This document shows positions 10,520 through 19,599 of a DNA stretch of 64,000 nucleotides, in pieces (the first letter of the stretch is position 1; each line of letters starts with the position of its first letter). Position numbers and translations under genes: made by a program. This stretch comes from Agrococcus terreus (lineage in GTDB: Bacteria; Actinomycetota; Actinomycetes; Actinomycetales; Microbacteriaceae), in NCBI RefSeq assembly GCF_014645235.1, contig NZ_BMLM01000001.1:1364001-1428000 (forward strand), in the 5' to 3' direction. Under the pieces are notes generated by a model that searched no databases, was not told the DNA's origin, and worked only from the letters and a program-made list of their open reading frames with translations.

Positions 10520-10563
10520 CAGCCCTCCTCGACGAGACGTGGGCGCTCGCGCCCCGAGTGCCG

Positions 10564-10634
10564 AGCCTAGCCCAGCGGACCATGCATGAGCCCCGTGCCG
10601 GAGCGCACGGGCGAGCGCCCGCGCTCGGTAGGAT
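10564..10634. promoter_or_regulatory. Divergent promoters: nucleotidyltransferase (-) and glyS operon (+)
   Basis: On the minus strand TAGGCT occupies 10569-10564. On the plus strand TAGGAT occupies 10629-10634, placing the glyS start of transcription near 10641 and leaving a ~70-nt leader before GTG 10710. Confidence 0.5.
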
Positions 10635-10709
10635 CGAGGTTCACGCGCCGCGCCCATCCTCGTGCAGCAGACCGGCTGCACCGAGAGGCGCGGAGACCGA
10701 GGAGCATCC

Positions 10710-12089
10710 GTGGCCCAGAACCGACTCGACGCCGTCATCAACCTCGCGAAGCGCCGGGGCTTCGTGTTCCAGGCGGGCGAGATCTACGGCGGATCGCGGT
10801 CCGCGTGGGACTACGGCCCCCTCGGCGTCGCGCTCAAGGAGAACATCAAGCGCCAGTGGTGGAAGGCGTTCGTGCAGGGCCGCGACGACATGGTCGGCCT
10901 CGACTCGTCCATCATCCTGCCGGCGCAGGTGTGGCACGCCTCCGGCCACGTCGCCACCTTCACCGACCCGCTCGTCGAGTGCACGCAGTGCCACAAGCGC
11001 CACCGCCAGGACCACCTGCAGGAGGCGTACGAGGCGAAGAAGGGCCGCCCGGCCGAGTCGATGGCCGACATCACGTGCCCCGACTGCGGCACGACCGGCC
11101 AGTGGACCGAGCCGCAGCAGTTCTCGGGCCTCATGAAGACGTACCTCGGCCCCGTCGACAACGAGGCGGGCCTCCACTACCTGCGCCCGGAGACGGCGCA
11201 GGGCATCTTCGTGAACTTCTCGAACGTGCTCACCACCTCGCGCAAGAAGCCGCCGTTCGGCATCGGCCAGGTCGGCAAGGCGTTCCGCAACGAGATCACC
11301 CCCGGCAACTTCATCTTCCGCACGCGCGAGTTCGAGCAGATGGAGATCGAGTACTTCACGCACCCCGACGAGGCGCCCGCCTGGTTCGACCGTTGGGTCG
11401 AGGCCTGCTGGGAGTGGTTCGTCGACCTCGGCATCGACCCCGACAACATGCGCCGCTTCGACGTCCCCGAGGACGAGCGCGCCCACTACTCGGCCGGCAC
11501 GATCGACGTCGAGTACCGCTTCGGCTTCCAGGGCTCGGAGTGGGGCGAGCTCATGGGCATCGCGAACCGCACCGACTACGACCTCACGTCGCACGCGACC
11601 GCCTCCGGCAAGGACCTCGTCTACTTCGACCAGGCCACGGGCGAGCGCTACACGCCGTACGTCATCGAGCCGTCGTTCGGCCTCACGCGCTCGCTCATGG
11701 CGTTCTTGGTCGACGCCTACGAGGAGGAGCAGGTGCCCAACAGCAAGGGCGGCACCGACACCCGCACCGTGCTGCGCCTCGACCCGCGCCTCGCGCCCGT
11801 CAAGGTCGCGGTGCTGCCGCTGAGCCGCAACGAGCAGCTCTCCCCGCTCGCGCGCGAGCTCGCCGCGAAGCTGCGCCGCCACTGGGCGATCGACTTCGAC
11901 GACGCCGGCGCCATCGGCCGCCGCTACCGCCGCCAGGACGAGGTGGGCACGCCCTTCTGCGTCACGATCGACTTCGACTCGCTCGAGGACGGCGCCGTCA
12001 CCGTGCGCGAGCGCGACTCGATGGCGCAGACGCGCGTGGCGATCGACGAGCTCGAGGCGCACCTCGCGCAGGGCCTCGTCGGCGCGTGA
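10710..12089 (+). CDS. glyS: Glycine--tRNA ligase (alpha2 type)
   Basis: A 459-residue class II synthetase, the expected length of the dimeric bacterial/eukaryotic-type GlyRS. It begins (M)[27 protein letters not shown] at GTG 10710 with AGGAG nearby. Motif 2 is seen in [25 protein letters not shown] and motif 3 near [14 protein letters not shown] CxxC pair (CTQCHKRH) and a CPDCG pair form the zinc-ribbon insertion. The anticodon-binding domain is at ~360-455. It is the first gene of an operon; its TGA overlaps the dusB GTG. Confidence 0.96.
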   Translation: MAQNRLDAVINLAKRRGFVFQAGEIYGGSRSAWDYGPLGVALKENIKRQWWKAFVQGRDDMVGLDSSIILPAQVWHASGHVATFTDPLVECTQCHKRHRQDHLQEAYEAKKGRPAESMADITCPDCGTTGQWTEPQQFSGLMKTYLGPVDNEAGLHYLRPETAQGIFVNFSNVLTTSRKKPPFGIGQVGKAFRNEITPGNFIFRTREFEQMEIEYFTHPDEAPAWFDRWVEACWEWFVDLGIDPDNMRRFDVPEDERAHYSAGTIDVEYRFGFQGSEWGELMGIANRTDYDLTSHATASGKDLVYFDQATGERYTPYVIEPSFGLTRSLMAFLVDAYEEEQVPNSKGGTDTRTVLRLDPRLAPVKVAVLPLSRNEQLSPLARELAAKLRRHWAIDFDDAGAIGRRYRRQDEVGTPFCVTIDFDSLEDGAVTVRERDSMAQTRVAIDELEAHLAQGLVGA

Positions 12090-13237
12090 GCACCACGAGC
12101 ACGCCGCCGGCGCTGTCGATCGGGCCCATCGCCCTCGACGCGCCGGTCGTGCTCGCGCCCATGGCGGGCATCACGAACACGGCGTTCCGGCGGCTGTGCC
12201 GCGAGTTCGGCGCCGGGCTCTACGTGAGCGAGATGGTCACGGCGCGCGCGCTCGTCGAGCGCACGCCCGAGACGATGCGGCTCATCGGCCACCACGAGTC
12301 GGAGACGCCGCGGTCGGTGCAGCTGTACACGGTCGACCCGAAGACGGTCGGGGATGCGGTCGACATCATCGTCGGCGAGGACCGGGCCGACCACATCGAC
12401 CTCAACTTCGGCTGCCCCGTGCCCAAGGTGACCCGCCGCGGCGGCGGCTCGGCGCTGCCGTGGAAGCGCGAGCTGTTCGGCGCGATCGTGCGCCGCGCCG
12501 TCGAGCGCGCGGGCGACATCCCCGTCACGGTGAAGATGCGCAAGGGCATCGACGACGAGCACCTCACGTACCTCGATGCGGGCCGCATCGCCGAGGACGT
12601 GGGCGTCGTCGCGGTCGCGCTGCACGGCCGCACCGCTGCGCAGCACTACTCGGGCCAGGCCGACTGGGACGCGATCGCGCGCCTCAAGGAGCACGTCACC
12701 TCCATCCCCGTGCTCGGCAACGGCGACATCTGGCAGGCGGAGGATGCGCTGCGGATGGTCGAGCAGACGGGCGTCGACGGCGTCGTCGTCGGCCGCGGCT
12801 GCCTCGGGCGGCCGTGGCTGTTCGGCGACCTCGCGGCCGCGTTCTCGGGCAGCGACGAGCGGCACCGGCCGGGCCTCGGCCAGGTGGTCGACGCGTTCCG
12901 CCGCCACGCGCACCTGCTCGTCGAGTTCTTCGGCGAGGAGGACCGCGCCTGCCGCGACATCCGCAAGCACGTGGCCTGGTACTTCAAGGGCTACCCGGTG
13001 GGCGGCGACGCCCGCCGCGCGCTCGCTGCCGTCGAGTCGCTCCAGCACCTGGACGACCTGCTCGGCGAGCTCGACCGCTCCGTGCCGTACGTCGCCGAGG
13101 GCGTCGAGGGCCAGCGCGGCCGCGCGGGCAGCCCGCGCACGCCCGCGCTGCCCGACGGCTGGCTCGACAGCCCCGAGCTCAGCGACGCCCAGCGCGCTTT
13201 GCTCGTCGAGGACGAGAGCGACACCCGCGGTGGCTGA
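12086..13237 (+). CDS. dusB: tRNA-dihydrouridine synthase
   Basis: A 383-residue FMN-dependent TIM-barrel enzyme reducing uridines in the D-loop of t[25 protein letters not shown] is the typical N-terminus. [19 protein letters not shown] contains the catalytic Cys110. [18 protein letters not shown] and [11 protein letters not shown] are FMN-binding segments. The start GTG 12086 overlaps glyS by four bases. The gene ends overlapping the dgt start by eight bases, so glyS-dusB-dgt are coupled. Confidence 0.95.
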   Translation: MSTTSTPPALSIGPIALDAPVVLAPMAGITNTAFRRLCREFGAGLYVSEMVTARALVERTPETMRLIGHHESETPRSVQLYTVDPKTVGDAVDIIVGEDRADHIDLNFGCPVPKVTRRGGGSALPWKRELFGAIVRRAVERAGDIPVTVKMRKGIDDEHLTYLDAGRIAEDVGVVAVALHGRTAAQHYSGQADWDAIARLKEHVTSIPVLGNGDIWQAEDALRMVEQTGVDGVVVGRGCLGRPWLFGDLAAAFSGSDERHRPGLGQVVDAFRRHAHLLVEFFGEEDRACRDIRKHVAWYFKGYPVGGDARRALAAVESLQHLDDLLGELDRSVPYVAEGVEGQRGRAGSPRTPALPDGWLDSPELSDAQRALLVEDESDTRGG

Positions 13238-14465
13238 GCGCGGCTACGGCGAGCACGACGCCGAGCGCTGGCTGCCGGAGGTCCACCGCTCGGCGCGCAC
13301 CGACTTCGCGCGCGACCGCGCCCGCCTCCTGCACTCGAGCGCGTTCCGCCGGCTCGGGCAGAAGACGCAGGTGCTCTCGCCCACGATGGGCTTCGACGAC
13401 TCCCGCACCCGCCTCACGCACTCGCTCGAGGTGGCGCAGATCGGGCGCGAGATCGCGGGCTCGCTCGGGCTCGACCCCGACATCGTCGACACCGCCTGCC
13501 TCGCCCACGACATCGGGCATCCGCCGTTCGGCCACAACGGCGAGCGCGGCCTCAACGAGTGGGCCCTCGCCATCGGCGGATTCGAGGGCAACGCGCAGAC
13601 GTTGCGCGTCATCACGCGGCTCGAGCCGAAGGTCGTGCGCGACCGGCCGTACGGCCTCAACCTCACGCGCGCGTCCATCGACGCCGCGACGAAGTACCCG
13701 TGGGCGTCCGCCTCGGCCGTGGCCGACCCCTCGGGCCGCATGAAGTTCGGCTGCTACGCAGACGATCGCGACGTGTTCGAGTGGATGCGCGAGGGCGCCC
13801 CCGAGGGCCGCCCGAGCATCGAGGCGCAGGCGATGGACCTCGCCGACGACATCGCCTACTCGGTGCACGACTTCGAGGACGCGGTGGTGGGCGGCTACGT
13901 CGACGTCGCGAAGCTGCAGAGCCGCGTCGGCCACGACGAGCTCGTCGAGACGATGCTCGCGTGGCTCGGGCCCGCTTACGAGCGCGACGAGCTGCTCGCC
14001 GCGTTCGACCGCCTCGACGACCTCGAGACGTGGCTGCGCTCGTTCGACGGCTCGCGCGCCGACCACGCGCGGCTCAAGAACCTCACCTCCAAGCTCATCG
14101 GCCGCTTCGCGACCGCCGCGACCGACCGCACCCGCGAGAGCCACGAGGGGCCACTGGCGCGCTTCGGCGGCGACATCGTCGTGCCGCGCGAGGTGCGGGC
14201 CGAGATCGCGGTGCTCAAGGGCACGGCGGCGAGCTTCATCCTCTCCGAGCGCCGCCAGCCGGTCTACGCGAGCCAGCGCCGCATCCTGCAGGAGCTGTGC
14301 GACGCGCTACTGCGCATCGGCCCGGACGCGCTCGACCGCGCGCACGCCGACGACTGGGCCGCCGCGCGCGACAGCGCCGCCCGCGCCCGCGTCGTCGTCG
14401 ATCAGGTGGCGAGCCTCACCGACCGCGGCGCCTTCGCGTGGCACGAGCGGCACGTCGGGGACTAG
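13230..14465 (+). CDS. dgt: Deoxyguanosinetriphosphate triphosphohydrolase-like protein
   Basis: A 411-residue HD-domain dNTPase that hydrolyses dNTP to deoxynucleoside and triphosphate. Metal ligands are visible as His64 (RLTHSLEVAQIG), His93-Asp94 (LAHDIGHPPFGHNGE) and a downstream Asp in MDLADDIAYSVHDFED. The start GTG 13230 lies inside the dusB 3' end, an eight-base overlap; the upstream open frame only shadows dusB. dgt next to dnaG is a conserved actinobacterial pair. Confidence 0.94.
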   Translation: MAERGYGEHDAERWLPEVHRSARTDFARDRARLLHSSAFRRLGQKTQVLSPTMGFDDSRTRLTHSLEVAQIGREIAGSLGLDPDIVDTACLAHDIGHPPFGHNGERGLNEWALAIGGFEGNAQTLRVITRLEPKVVRDRPYGLNLTRASIDAATKYPWASASAVADPSGRMKFGCYADDRDVFEWMREGAPEGRPSIEAQAMDLADDIAYSVHDFEDAVVGGYVDVAKLQSRVGHDELVETMLAWLGPAYERDELLAAFDRLDDLETWLRSFDGSRADHARLKNLTSKLIGRFATAATDRTRESHEGPLARFGGDIVVPREVRAEIAVLKGTAASFILSERRQPVYASQRRILQELCDALLRIGPDALDRAHADDWAAARDSAARARVVVDQVASLTDRGAFAWHERHVGD

Positions 14466-14473
14466 GGGGAGCG

Positions 14474-16324
14474 ATGGCGGGGCGGATCCTGCGCGCGGAC
14501 ATCGACGAGGTGCGCGCCCGAGTCTCGATCGTCGACGTCGTCGGCGCGCACGTGACGCTCAAGACCGCCGGCGTCGGCAGCATGAAGGGCCTGTGCCCGT
14601 TCCACGACGAGCGCACCCCCTCCTTCCACGTGCGGCCCGCCGTCGGCAGGTACCACTGCTTCGGCTGCGGCGAGGACGGCGACGTCTTCCAGTTCGTCAT
14701 GGCGATGGACCACACGTCGTTCCAGGAGACGGTCGAGCGGTTCGCCTCGCAGCTGGGCTACACGCTCCGCTACGAGGACGGGCGGCCGCAGGAGGAGACG
14801 AGCGGGCGCCTCCGGCTGCTCGAGGCGTCGAAGGCGGCGGAGGCGTACTTCCGCGAGCAGCTGCTCACGCCGCAGGCTGCCGCGGGGCAGCGGTTCCTCG
14901 GCGAGCGCGGCTTCGACCTCGCGGCGGCCGAGCGCTTCGGCGTCGGCTTCGCGCCGCAGTCGTTCGACGCGCTCCGCTCCCACCTCAAGGGGCGCGGCTT
15001 CTCCGACGCGGAGCTGCTCGGCGCGGGCCTGCTCTCGGAGGGTCAGCGGGGCCCCTACGACCGCTTCCGCGGGCGGCTCATCTGGCCGATCCGCGACGTC
15101 GCGGGCGCGACCATCGGCTTCGGCGCGCGGCGCCTCCTCGACGACGACAAGGGCCCGAAGTACCTCAACTCGCCCGAGACGCCGATCTTCCGCAAGAGCC
15201 AGGTGCTGTACGGCCTCGACCTCGCCAAGCGCGACATCGCGAAGAGCCACGAGGCGGTCGTCGTCGAGGGCTACACCGACGTCATGGCCTGCCACCTCGC
15301 GGGCGTGACGACGGCGGTCGCCACCTGCGGCACGTCCTTCGGCGTCGACCACATCAAGGTGCTGCGGCGCGTGCTCGGCGACGTCTCGACCACCGACACG
15401 CGCGCGCTCGGCCGGGTCGTGTTCACCTTCGACCCCGACGAGGCCGGGCAGCAGGCGGCAGCGCGCACGTTCGCCGAGGAGCAGCGGTTCGCGGCCCAGA
15501 CCTTCGTCGCCGTCGCACCGGGCGGCCTCGACCCGTGCGACCTGCGCCTCGAGCGGGGCGACGACGCCGTGCGCAAGCTCGTGCAGCAGCGGCGGCCGCT
15601 GTTCGAGTTCATGCTGCGGCGCATCGTCGCCGAGCACGACCTCGAGACCGTCGAGGGGCGCGTCGCCGCGATGCGCCGGGCGGCGCCCGTCCTGCAGTCG
15701 ATCCGCGACCGCGCCCTCGCCGACGGCTACGTGCGCACCGTCGCCGGCTGGCTCGGCGTCTCGCCCGACGAGGTGCGCCGCGCCGTCCGCCAGGCCGCGC
15801 CGCGGCCGAGCGGTCCCGACGCGCCCGCGCAGGCCCAGCATCCGCCTGCCGACGTCGCGCTGCGGCAGCTCGAGCGCGACCCCGCCTCGCGCCTCGAGCG
15901 CGACGCGATCGCCGCCTTCCTGCAGCAGCCTGCCGTGCTGGGCCGCGACCTCGCCTTCCGCGGCGCGACCGCCTACGTCGCGAACCCCTCACTCGCGATC
16001 GTGCGCGACGGCGTGCTCGCTTCGCTCGACGCCGTCGAAGCGCCCGACTTCTCGGAGCGGGTGGCCGCGTCGGTGCCTGCCGAGATCGTGCCGCTCGTGC
16101 GCACGCTCGCGATGGCGCCCATCCCGCAGTCGTCCGCGGAGGGCGTGACGGCGTACGTGCGCGGCATCGTCGGCTCGCTCGTCGACCGCGACATCCTGCG
16201 CCGCAAGGCCGAGCTGCTCGGCTCGCTGCAGCGCCTCGGTGGCAGTGACCCCGAGGGCGCGAAGCGGCTGCAGGAGCAGCTCGTCGAGCTCGAGCGCGAG
16301 CGGCGGACGCTGCGCCAGGAGTGA
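14474..16324 (+). CDS. dnaG: DNA primase
   Basis: A 616-residue replicative primase. The N-terminal CHC2 zinc finger has Cys41, His44, Cys62 and Cys65 (CPFHDERTPSFH...YHCFGCG). The RNA-polymerase core/TOPRIM region includes AVVVEGYTDVMACHLAGV at ~257-275 and the acidic VFTFDPDEAGQQAA at ~310-325. The C-terminal helicase-binding domain occupies ~450-616. ATG 14474 follows GGGGGAGCG, nine bases after the dgt stop. It ends just before the tRNA-Asn promoter. Confidence 0.97.
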   Translation: MAGRILRADIDEVRARVSIVDVVGAHVTLKTAGVGSMKGLCPFHDERTPSFHVRPAVGRYHCFGCGEDGDVFQFVMAMDHTSFQETVERFASQLGYTLRYEDGRPQEETSGRLRLLEASKAAEAYFREQLLTPQAAAGQRFLGERGFDLAAAERFGVGFAPQSFDALRSHLKGRGFSDAELLGAGLLSEGQRGPYDRFRGRLIWPIRDVAGATIGFGARRLLDDDKGPKYLNSPETPIFRKSQVLYGLDLAKRDIAKSHEAVVVEGYTDVMACHLAGVTTAVATCGTSFGVDHIKVLRRVLGDVSTTDTRALGRVVFTFDPDEAGQQAAARTFAEEQRFAAQTFVAVAPGGLDPCDLRLERGDDAVRKLVQQRRPLFEFMLRRIVAEHDLETVEGRVAAMRRAAPVLQSIRDRALADGYVRTVAGWLGVSPDEVRRAVRQAAPRPSGPDAPAQAQHPPADVALRQLERDPASRLERDAIAAFLQQPAVLGRDLAFRGATAYVANPSLAIVRDGVLASLDAVEAPDFSERVAASVPAEIVPLVRTLAMAPIPQSSAEGVTAYVRGIVGSLVDRDILRRKAELLGSLQRLGGSDPEGAKRLQEQLVELERERRTLRQE

Positions 16325-16366
16325 GGCGGCGGCGGCCGCCGGTCGATGGCACCCTCTGCGGGGTGG

Positions 16367-16372
16367 TACGCT
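16367..16372 (+). promoter_or_regulatory. -10 box upstream of tRNA-Asn
   Basis: TACGCT lies 20 bases before the mature tRNA 5' end and 43 bases after the dnaG stop, so the tRNA probably has its own promoter. Confidence 0.5.
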
Positions 16373-16392
16373 GGATGCCGCTCCTGCAGCGA

Positions 16393-16465
16393 TCCTCGAT
16401 AGCTCAATTGGCAGAGCAGCCGGCTGTTAACCGGCAGGTTGATGGTTCGAGTCCATCTCGGGGAG
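16393..16465 (+). tRNA. tRNA-Asn (GTT)
   Basis: A 73-nt cloverleaf. Acceptor TCCTCGA pairs with TCGGGGA (one G-U). D-stem is GCTC/GAGC. The anticodon arm CCGGC-TGTTAAC-like loop carries anticodon GTT. T-arm is GATGG-TTCGAGT-CCATC. Discriminator is G and CCA is not encoded. Confidence 0.96.
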
Positions 16466-16470
16466 CGACC

Positions 16471-16496
16471 AAGGCCCCGCCTCACGGCGGGGCCTT
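16471..16496 (+). terminator. Rho-independent terminator after tRNA-Asn
   Basis: Arms GGCCCCGCC 16473-16481 and GGCGGGGCC 16486-16494 with TCAC loop, followed by TTT. AA before the stem extends the pairing with TT after it. Confidence 0.9.
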
Positions 16497-16549
16497 TCGC
16501 GTGCTCCGGCGCGGCGGGCCTGCCGGGCCAGCGGCGTGCGACGGGTGCA

Positions 16550-16690
16550 CCTAGACCGCCGGGGTGCGGGTCTACCGGCACCCGGAGGGTCGAGCCACAC
16601 CCGTCGCCGATCGCGAGAGGTACGGGTGCGTCCGAGAGGTACGTGTAGACCGGTACCCCTCGGGCGGAGCGGTACCTCTCGTGGCGGGGA
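16550..16690. repeat. Interspersed repeat, family B, composite copy
   Basis: The 10-mer CGAGAGGTAC occurs directly at 16614-16623 and 16633-16642, and inverted at 16672-16681. The 3' half matches the element at 485-545. It fills the intergenic space between the tRNA-Asn terminator and the end of def. No ORF with coding character is seen here. Confidence 0.55.
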
Positions 16691-16710
16691 ACCGCTGAGC
16701 GCGACCCGCG

Positions 16711-17274
16711 TCAGCCCTCGAGATCGTCCTCGCCGGGCAGCCAGCTGTTGCCGGGCACGCCCCAGCGGTTGCGCTTGATCGCCTTCGCGACGCCCTTCGT
16801 GCCGAACGCGTCGAGCCGGTCGGCGTAGAGGATGCCGTCGAGGTGGTCGTACTCGTGCTGCAGGATGCGCGCGAGCCAGCCGCGCGCCTCCAGCTCGTAG
16901 TGCTCGCCGTGCTCGTCCTGCGCGCGCAGGATCGCCCGCTCCGCCCGCTTGAGCGCGAAGCGCTCACCGGGGATCGAGAGGCAGCCCTCCTCCTCGTCGT
17001 CGTCTGCGACGCCGACCGGCGGGGGAGAGATCCACAGCTCCGGGTTGGCGGCCACGCCGCGCGTGCGCACGCCCTCCTCGTCGGTCCAGTCGTAGACGAA
17101 CAGGCGCTTCGCCAGGCCGATCTGCGGAGCCGCGAGGCCGACGCCGGGCGCGGCCTCCATCGTCTCGAACATGTCGGCGACGAGCGACTGGAGCTCCTCG
17201 TCGAAGGCGCGCACGGGCTCGGCCACGCGGTGGAGGACCGGCTCGCCGGTGATGCAGATGGGCAGGACGGTCAT
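16711..17274 (-). CDS. def: Peptide deformylase
   Basis: A 187-residue Fe(II)/metal hydrolase that removes the formyl group from nascent proteins. All three signature motifs are present: GVGLAAPQIG (44-53), EEGCLSIPGE with metal ligand Cys98, and QHEYDHLDG with His140, Glu141 and His144. The C-terminal extension KAIKRNRWGVPGNSW is common in actinobacterial forms. ATG 17274 is preceded by GGAGGAC and by TACGCT seven bases upstream (17287-17282), so either a leaderless start or a Shine-Dalgarno could serve. It diverges from the DMT transporter gene. Confidence 0.97.
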   Translation of the reverse strand: MTVLPICITGEPVLHRVAEPVRAFDEELQSLVADMFETMEAAPGVGLAAPQIGLAKRLFVYDWTDEEGVRTRGVAANPELWISPPPVGVADDDEEEGCLSIPGERFALKRAERAILRAQDEHGEHYELEARGWLARILQHEYDHLDGILYADRLDAFGTKGVAKAIKRNRWGVPGNSWLPGEDDLEG

Positions 17275-17281
17275 GTCCTCC

Positions 17282-17309
17282 AGCGTATCCAGCCCTGGAG
17301 CCGTAGGGT
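17282..17309. promoter_or_regulatory. Back-to-back leaderless promoters of def (-) and DMT transporter (+)
   Basis: Minus-strand TACGCT at 17287-17282 is seven bases from def ATG 17274. Plus-strand TAGGGT at 17304-17309 is six bases from GTG 17316. Both genes are driven from 41 bp, so the -35 region of each lies over the other's -10 or start. Confidence 0.6.
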
Positions 17310-17315
17310 TCTTGG

Positions 17316-18257
17316 GTGCTGTTCACCGCCCTCGACGACCTCGCGGCAGAGATCTCGCTGACGCCGCTGCAGGCCCTGGGCATCCCGATCGCCATCGTCG
17401 GCGCCATCTTCCTCTCGGTCGGCACGCAGTTCCAGCACCGCGGCGTCGGGCACTTCGAGGGCGGCGACCAGCGCGGCGCCTCGCTCGGGTGGGGCGCGAT
17501 CGCGCGGCTGCTGCGCAACCCGGCCTGGGTCGTCGGCACCCTGCTGCTCGGCCTCGCGGTCGTGCTGCAGCTCGGCGCGCTCGCGCTCGCGCCGCTCATC
17601 GTGGTGCAGCCGCTCGGCGCCGTCGCGCTCGTCGTCACCGCCGTGCTCAACGCCCGCATCGCGAAGATCCGCCTCGACCACCGCACCATCCGCGCGATCG
17701 CGCTGTGCCTCGCGGGCATCGGCGTCTTCGTCGGCGTCGCGGCGATCTTCGCCGTCGAGCGGCCGATCCGCGACCAGCAGCTGCTCACCGTGCTCGCGCT
17801 CCTGCTCGTCGCGCTCGTCGGCCTCGGCGCACTGTGGTGGACGTTCCGGCAGCGCGCGAACGCGATCTTCTACATCGTCGCCGCGGGCGTGCTCTACGGC
17901 TTCGTGGTGACGCTCTCGAAGGTCGTCATCAACCGCATCATCTCGGGCCAGTTCGAGTGGCTGACGATCCTCTGCGCCGTCGCGCTCGTGGTCGCCATGC
18001 TCGCCGGCAGCTACGCCGTGCAGCTGGCCCACGCGTCCGGCCCGCCCGACCTCGTGATCGCCGGCCTCACGGTCGTCGACCCGCTGGTCGCCGTGCTCAT
18101 CGGCGTGAGCGTGCTCGGCGAGGCCGCCGAGACGCCGCCGTGGGCCATCCTCGTCTTCGCCGCCGCCGGCGCCGTCGCCGTCGCGGGCGTGTTCCAGCTC
18201 GCCCGCCATCACCCGCAGATCCGGGCGTTCGACGACGCGCTCGAGGAGAAGGAATGA
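17316..18257 (+). CDS. DMT-family transporter (EamA/NIPA-like membrane protein)
   Basis: A 313-residue integral membrane protein with eight to nine hydrophobic segments, starting at residues ~17-37 and ending at ~275-297. PLIVVQPLGAVALVVTAVLNARI and a repeated PPDLVIAGLTVVDPLVAVLIGVSVLGE show the two-fold repeat of drug/metabolite transporters. The substrate is unknown; NIPA-type Mg2+ transporters share this look. GTG 17316 follows a TAGGGT -10 box by six bases (leaderless). The stop overlaps the glycosyltransferase ATG by four bases. Confidence 0.8.
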   Translation: MLFTALDDLAAEISLTPLQALGIPIAIVGAIFLSVGTQFQHRGVGHFEGGDQRGASLGWGAIARLLRNPAWVVGTLLLGLAVVLQLGALALAPLIVVQPLGAVALVVTAVLNARIAKIRLDHRTIRAIALCLAGIGVFVGVAAIFAVERPIRDQQLLTVLALLLVALVGLGALWWTFRQRANAIFYIVAAGVLYGFVVTLSKVVINRIISGQFEWLTILCAVALVVAMLAGSYAVQLAHASGPPDLVIAGLTVVDPLVAVLIGVSVLGEAAETPPWAILVFAAAGAVAVAGVFQLARHHPQIRAFDDALEEKE

Positions 18258-19453
18258 CCGACCGAGCCCTGCGCATCCTCATCGCCACCGACACGTTCGC
18301 GCCCGACGTGAACGGCGCCGCGAAGTTCACCACCCGGCTCGCCGCGCGGCTCACGCGCCGCGGCCACGAGGTGCACGTGGTCGCGTCGTCGCTGGGCCGC
18401 GGCCGGCACGGCACGCGCGTCGAGGAGCACGACGGCCAGCGCTTCACCGTGCACCGCCTCCGCTCGATCCTCTACCCGGGGCACGAGTGGTTGCGGTTCG
18501 CGGAGCCGTGGCGCATGTACTCGAACGCCGCCTCGCTGCTCGACGCGCTGCGGCCCGACGTCGTGCACTTCCAGTCGCACCTCGTGCTCGGCCGGGCCTT
18601 CTCGACCGAGGCGAACAAGCGCGGCATCCGCGTCGTCGGCACGAACCACCTCATGTTCGAGAACGTCATGGACCACTCGAACCTGCCGCGCGCCATCCAC
18701 GGCACGGCGGTCGACATCGCCTGGCGGGATGCCGCGTCGGTCTTCGGCCGGTGCGACGTCGTGACCACCCCGACCCGCCGCAGCGCCGACTACCTCGAGC
18801 AGAAGACGGGCCTGACGGGCGTGCACGCGATCTCGTGCGGCCTCCCGGGCGACGAGTACAGCCCGAACCCGGAGCGCCAGCGCGGCCGGATCGTGTTCGT
18901 CGGCCGCGTGACGAGCGAGAAGCGCCTCGAGACGCTCGTGCGCGCCGTGGCGCGCCTGCCGCAGGACCTCGACTGGCACCTCGACATCGTCGGCGGCGGT
19001 GACCAGATCGACGAGCTCGGCGCGCTCGCGCGCGAGCTCTCGGCGGCCGACCGCGTCACCCTCACGGGCTTCGTGAGCGACGAGGAGCTGCGCGACCGCC
19101 TCCGCCATGCCGAGGTCTTCGCGATGCCGTCGACCGCCGAGCTGCAGTCGATCGCGACGATGGAGGCGATGGCGACGGGCCTCCCGGTCGTCGCGGCCGA
19201 CGCGATGGCGCTGCCGCACCTCGTGCGCGACGGTGAGAACGGCTGGCTGCACCGCCCCGACGACCCGCAGGACCTCGCCGAGAAGCTCGAGCGCATCCTG
19301 CGGCTGTCCGACGAGGAGTACGCGGTGTTCCAGGCGCACAGCCTGCAGATGGTCGCTCCGCACGACATCGAGACGACGATCACGGCCTACGAGCGGCTCT
19401 ACCGCGGCGAGGACATCGTCGACCCCGACACCCGCGTGGAGCTGCACGACTAG
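18254..19453 (+). CDS. Glycosyltransferase family 4
   Basis: A 399-residue GT-B fold enzyme. The N-terminal domain begins RILIATDTFAPDVNGAAKFTTRLA, the acceptor-binding GG/NG loop. The C-terminal nucleotide-sugar domain starts near residue 215 (GRIVFVGRVTSEKRLETLV). The E-x7-E motif is seen in STAELQSIATMEAMATGLPVVA. Relatives make glycolipids such as mannosyl- or glucosyl-diacylglycerol at the inner membrane face; the acceptor is not determined here. It is co-translated with the upstream DMT transporter. Its TAG stop is part of the downstream tRNA promoter box. Confidence 0.9.
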   Translation: MTDRALRILIATDTFAPDVNGAAKFTTRLAARLTRRGHEVHVVASSLGRGRHGTRVEEHDGQRFTVHRLRSILYPGHEWLRFAEPWRMYSNAASLLDALRPDVVHFQSHLVLGRAFSTEANKRGIRVVGTNHLMFENVMDHSNLPRAIHGTAVDIAWRDAASVFGRCDVVTTPTRRSADYLEQKTGLTGVHAISCGLPGDEYSPNPERQRGRIVFVGRVTSEKRLETLVRAVARLPQDLDWHLDIVGGGDQIDELGALARELSAADRVTLTGFVSDEELRDRLRHAEVFAMPSTAELQSIATMEAMATGLPVVAADAMALPHLVRDGENGWLHRPDDPQDLAEKLERILRLSDEEYAVFQAHSLQMVAPHDIETTITAYERLYRGEDIVDPDTRVELHD

Positions 19454-19479
19454 GCTCGTCGGATGGGCCGACAGGCCTC

Positions 19480-19553
19480 GGGGCGGTAGCTCAGCTGGTC
19501 AGAGCAGGGGACTCATAATCCCTCGGTCACGGGTTCAAGTCCCGTCCGCCCTA
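19480..19553 (+). tRNA. tRNA with CAT anticodon (Met elongator or Ile2)
   Basis: A 74-nt cloverleaf. Acceptor GGGGCGG pairs with CCGCCCT, leaving G1-U72. D-stem is GCTC/GAGC. The anticodon stem GGGGA/TCCCT holds loop CTCATAA. T-arm is ACGGG-TTCAAGT-CCCGT. Discriminator is A and no CCA is encoded. CAT can be elongator Met or lysidine-modified Ile2. It is not the initiator, which would have three G-C pairs at the base of the anticodon stem and a mismatched end. The probable promoter is TAGGCT at 19451-19456. Confidence 0.88.
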
Positions 19554-19599
19554 CGACCGCGCGGATGCGCGAGCCGGACGAGCGACGGGCGGTGAGGAC

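Noticed and set aside
10520-10741. Upstream start for the nucleotidyltransferase at 10741
   Set aside because: That extension overlaps the glyS start and both promoters; ATG 10519 has a strong GAGGAGGG site.
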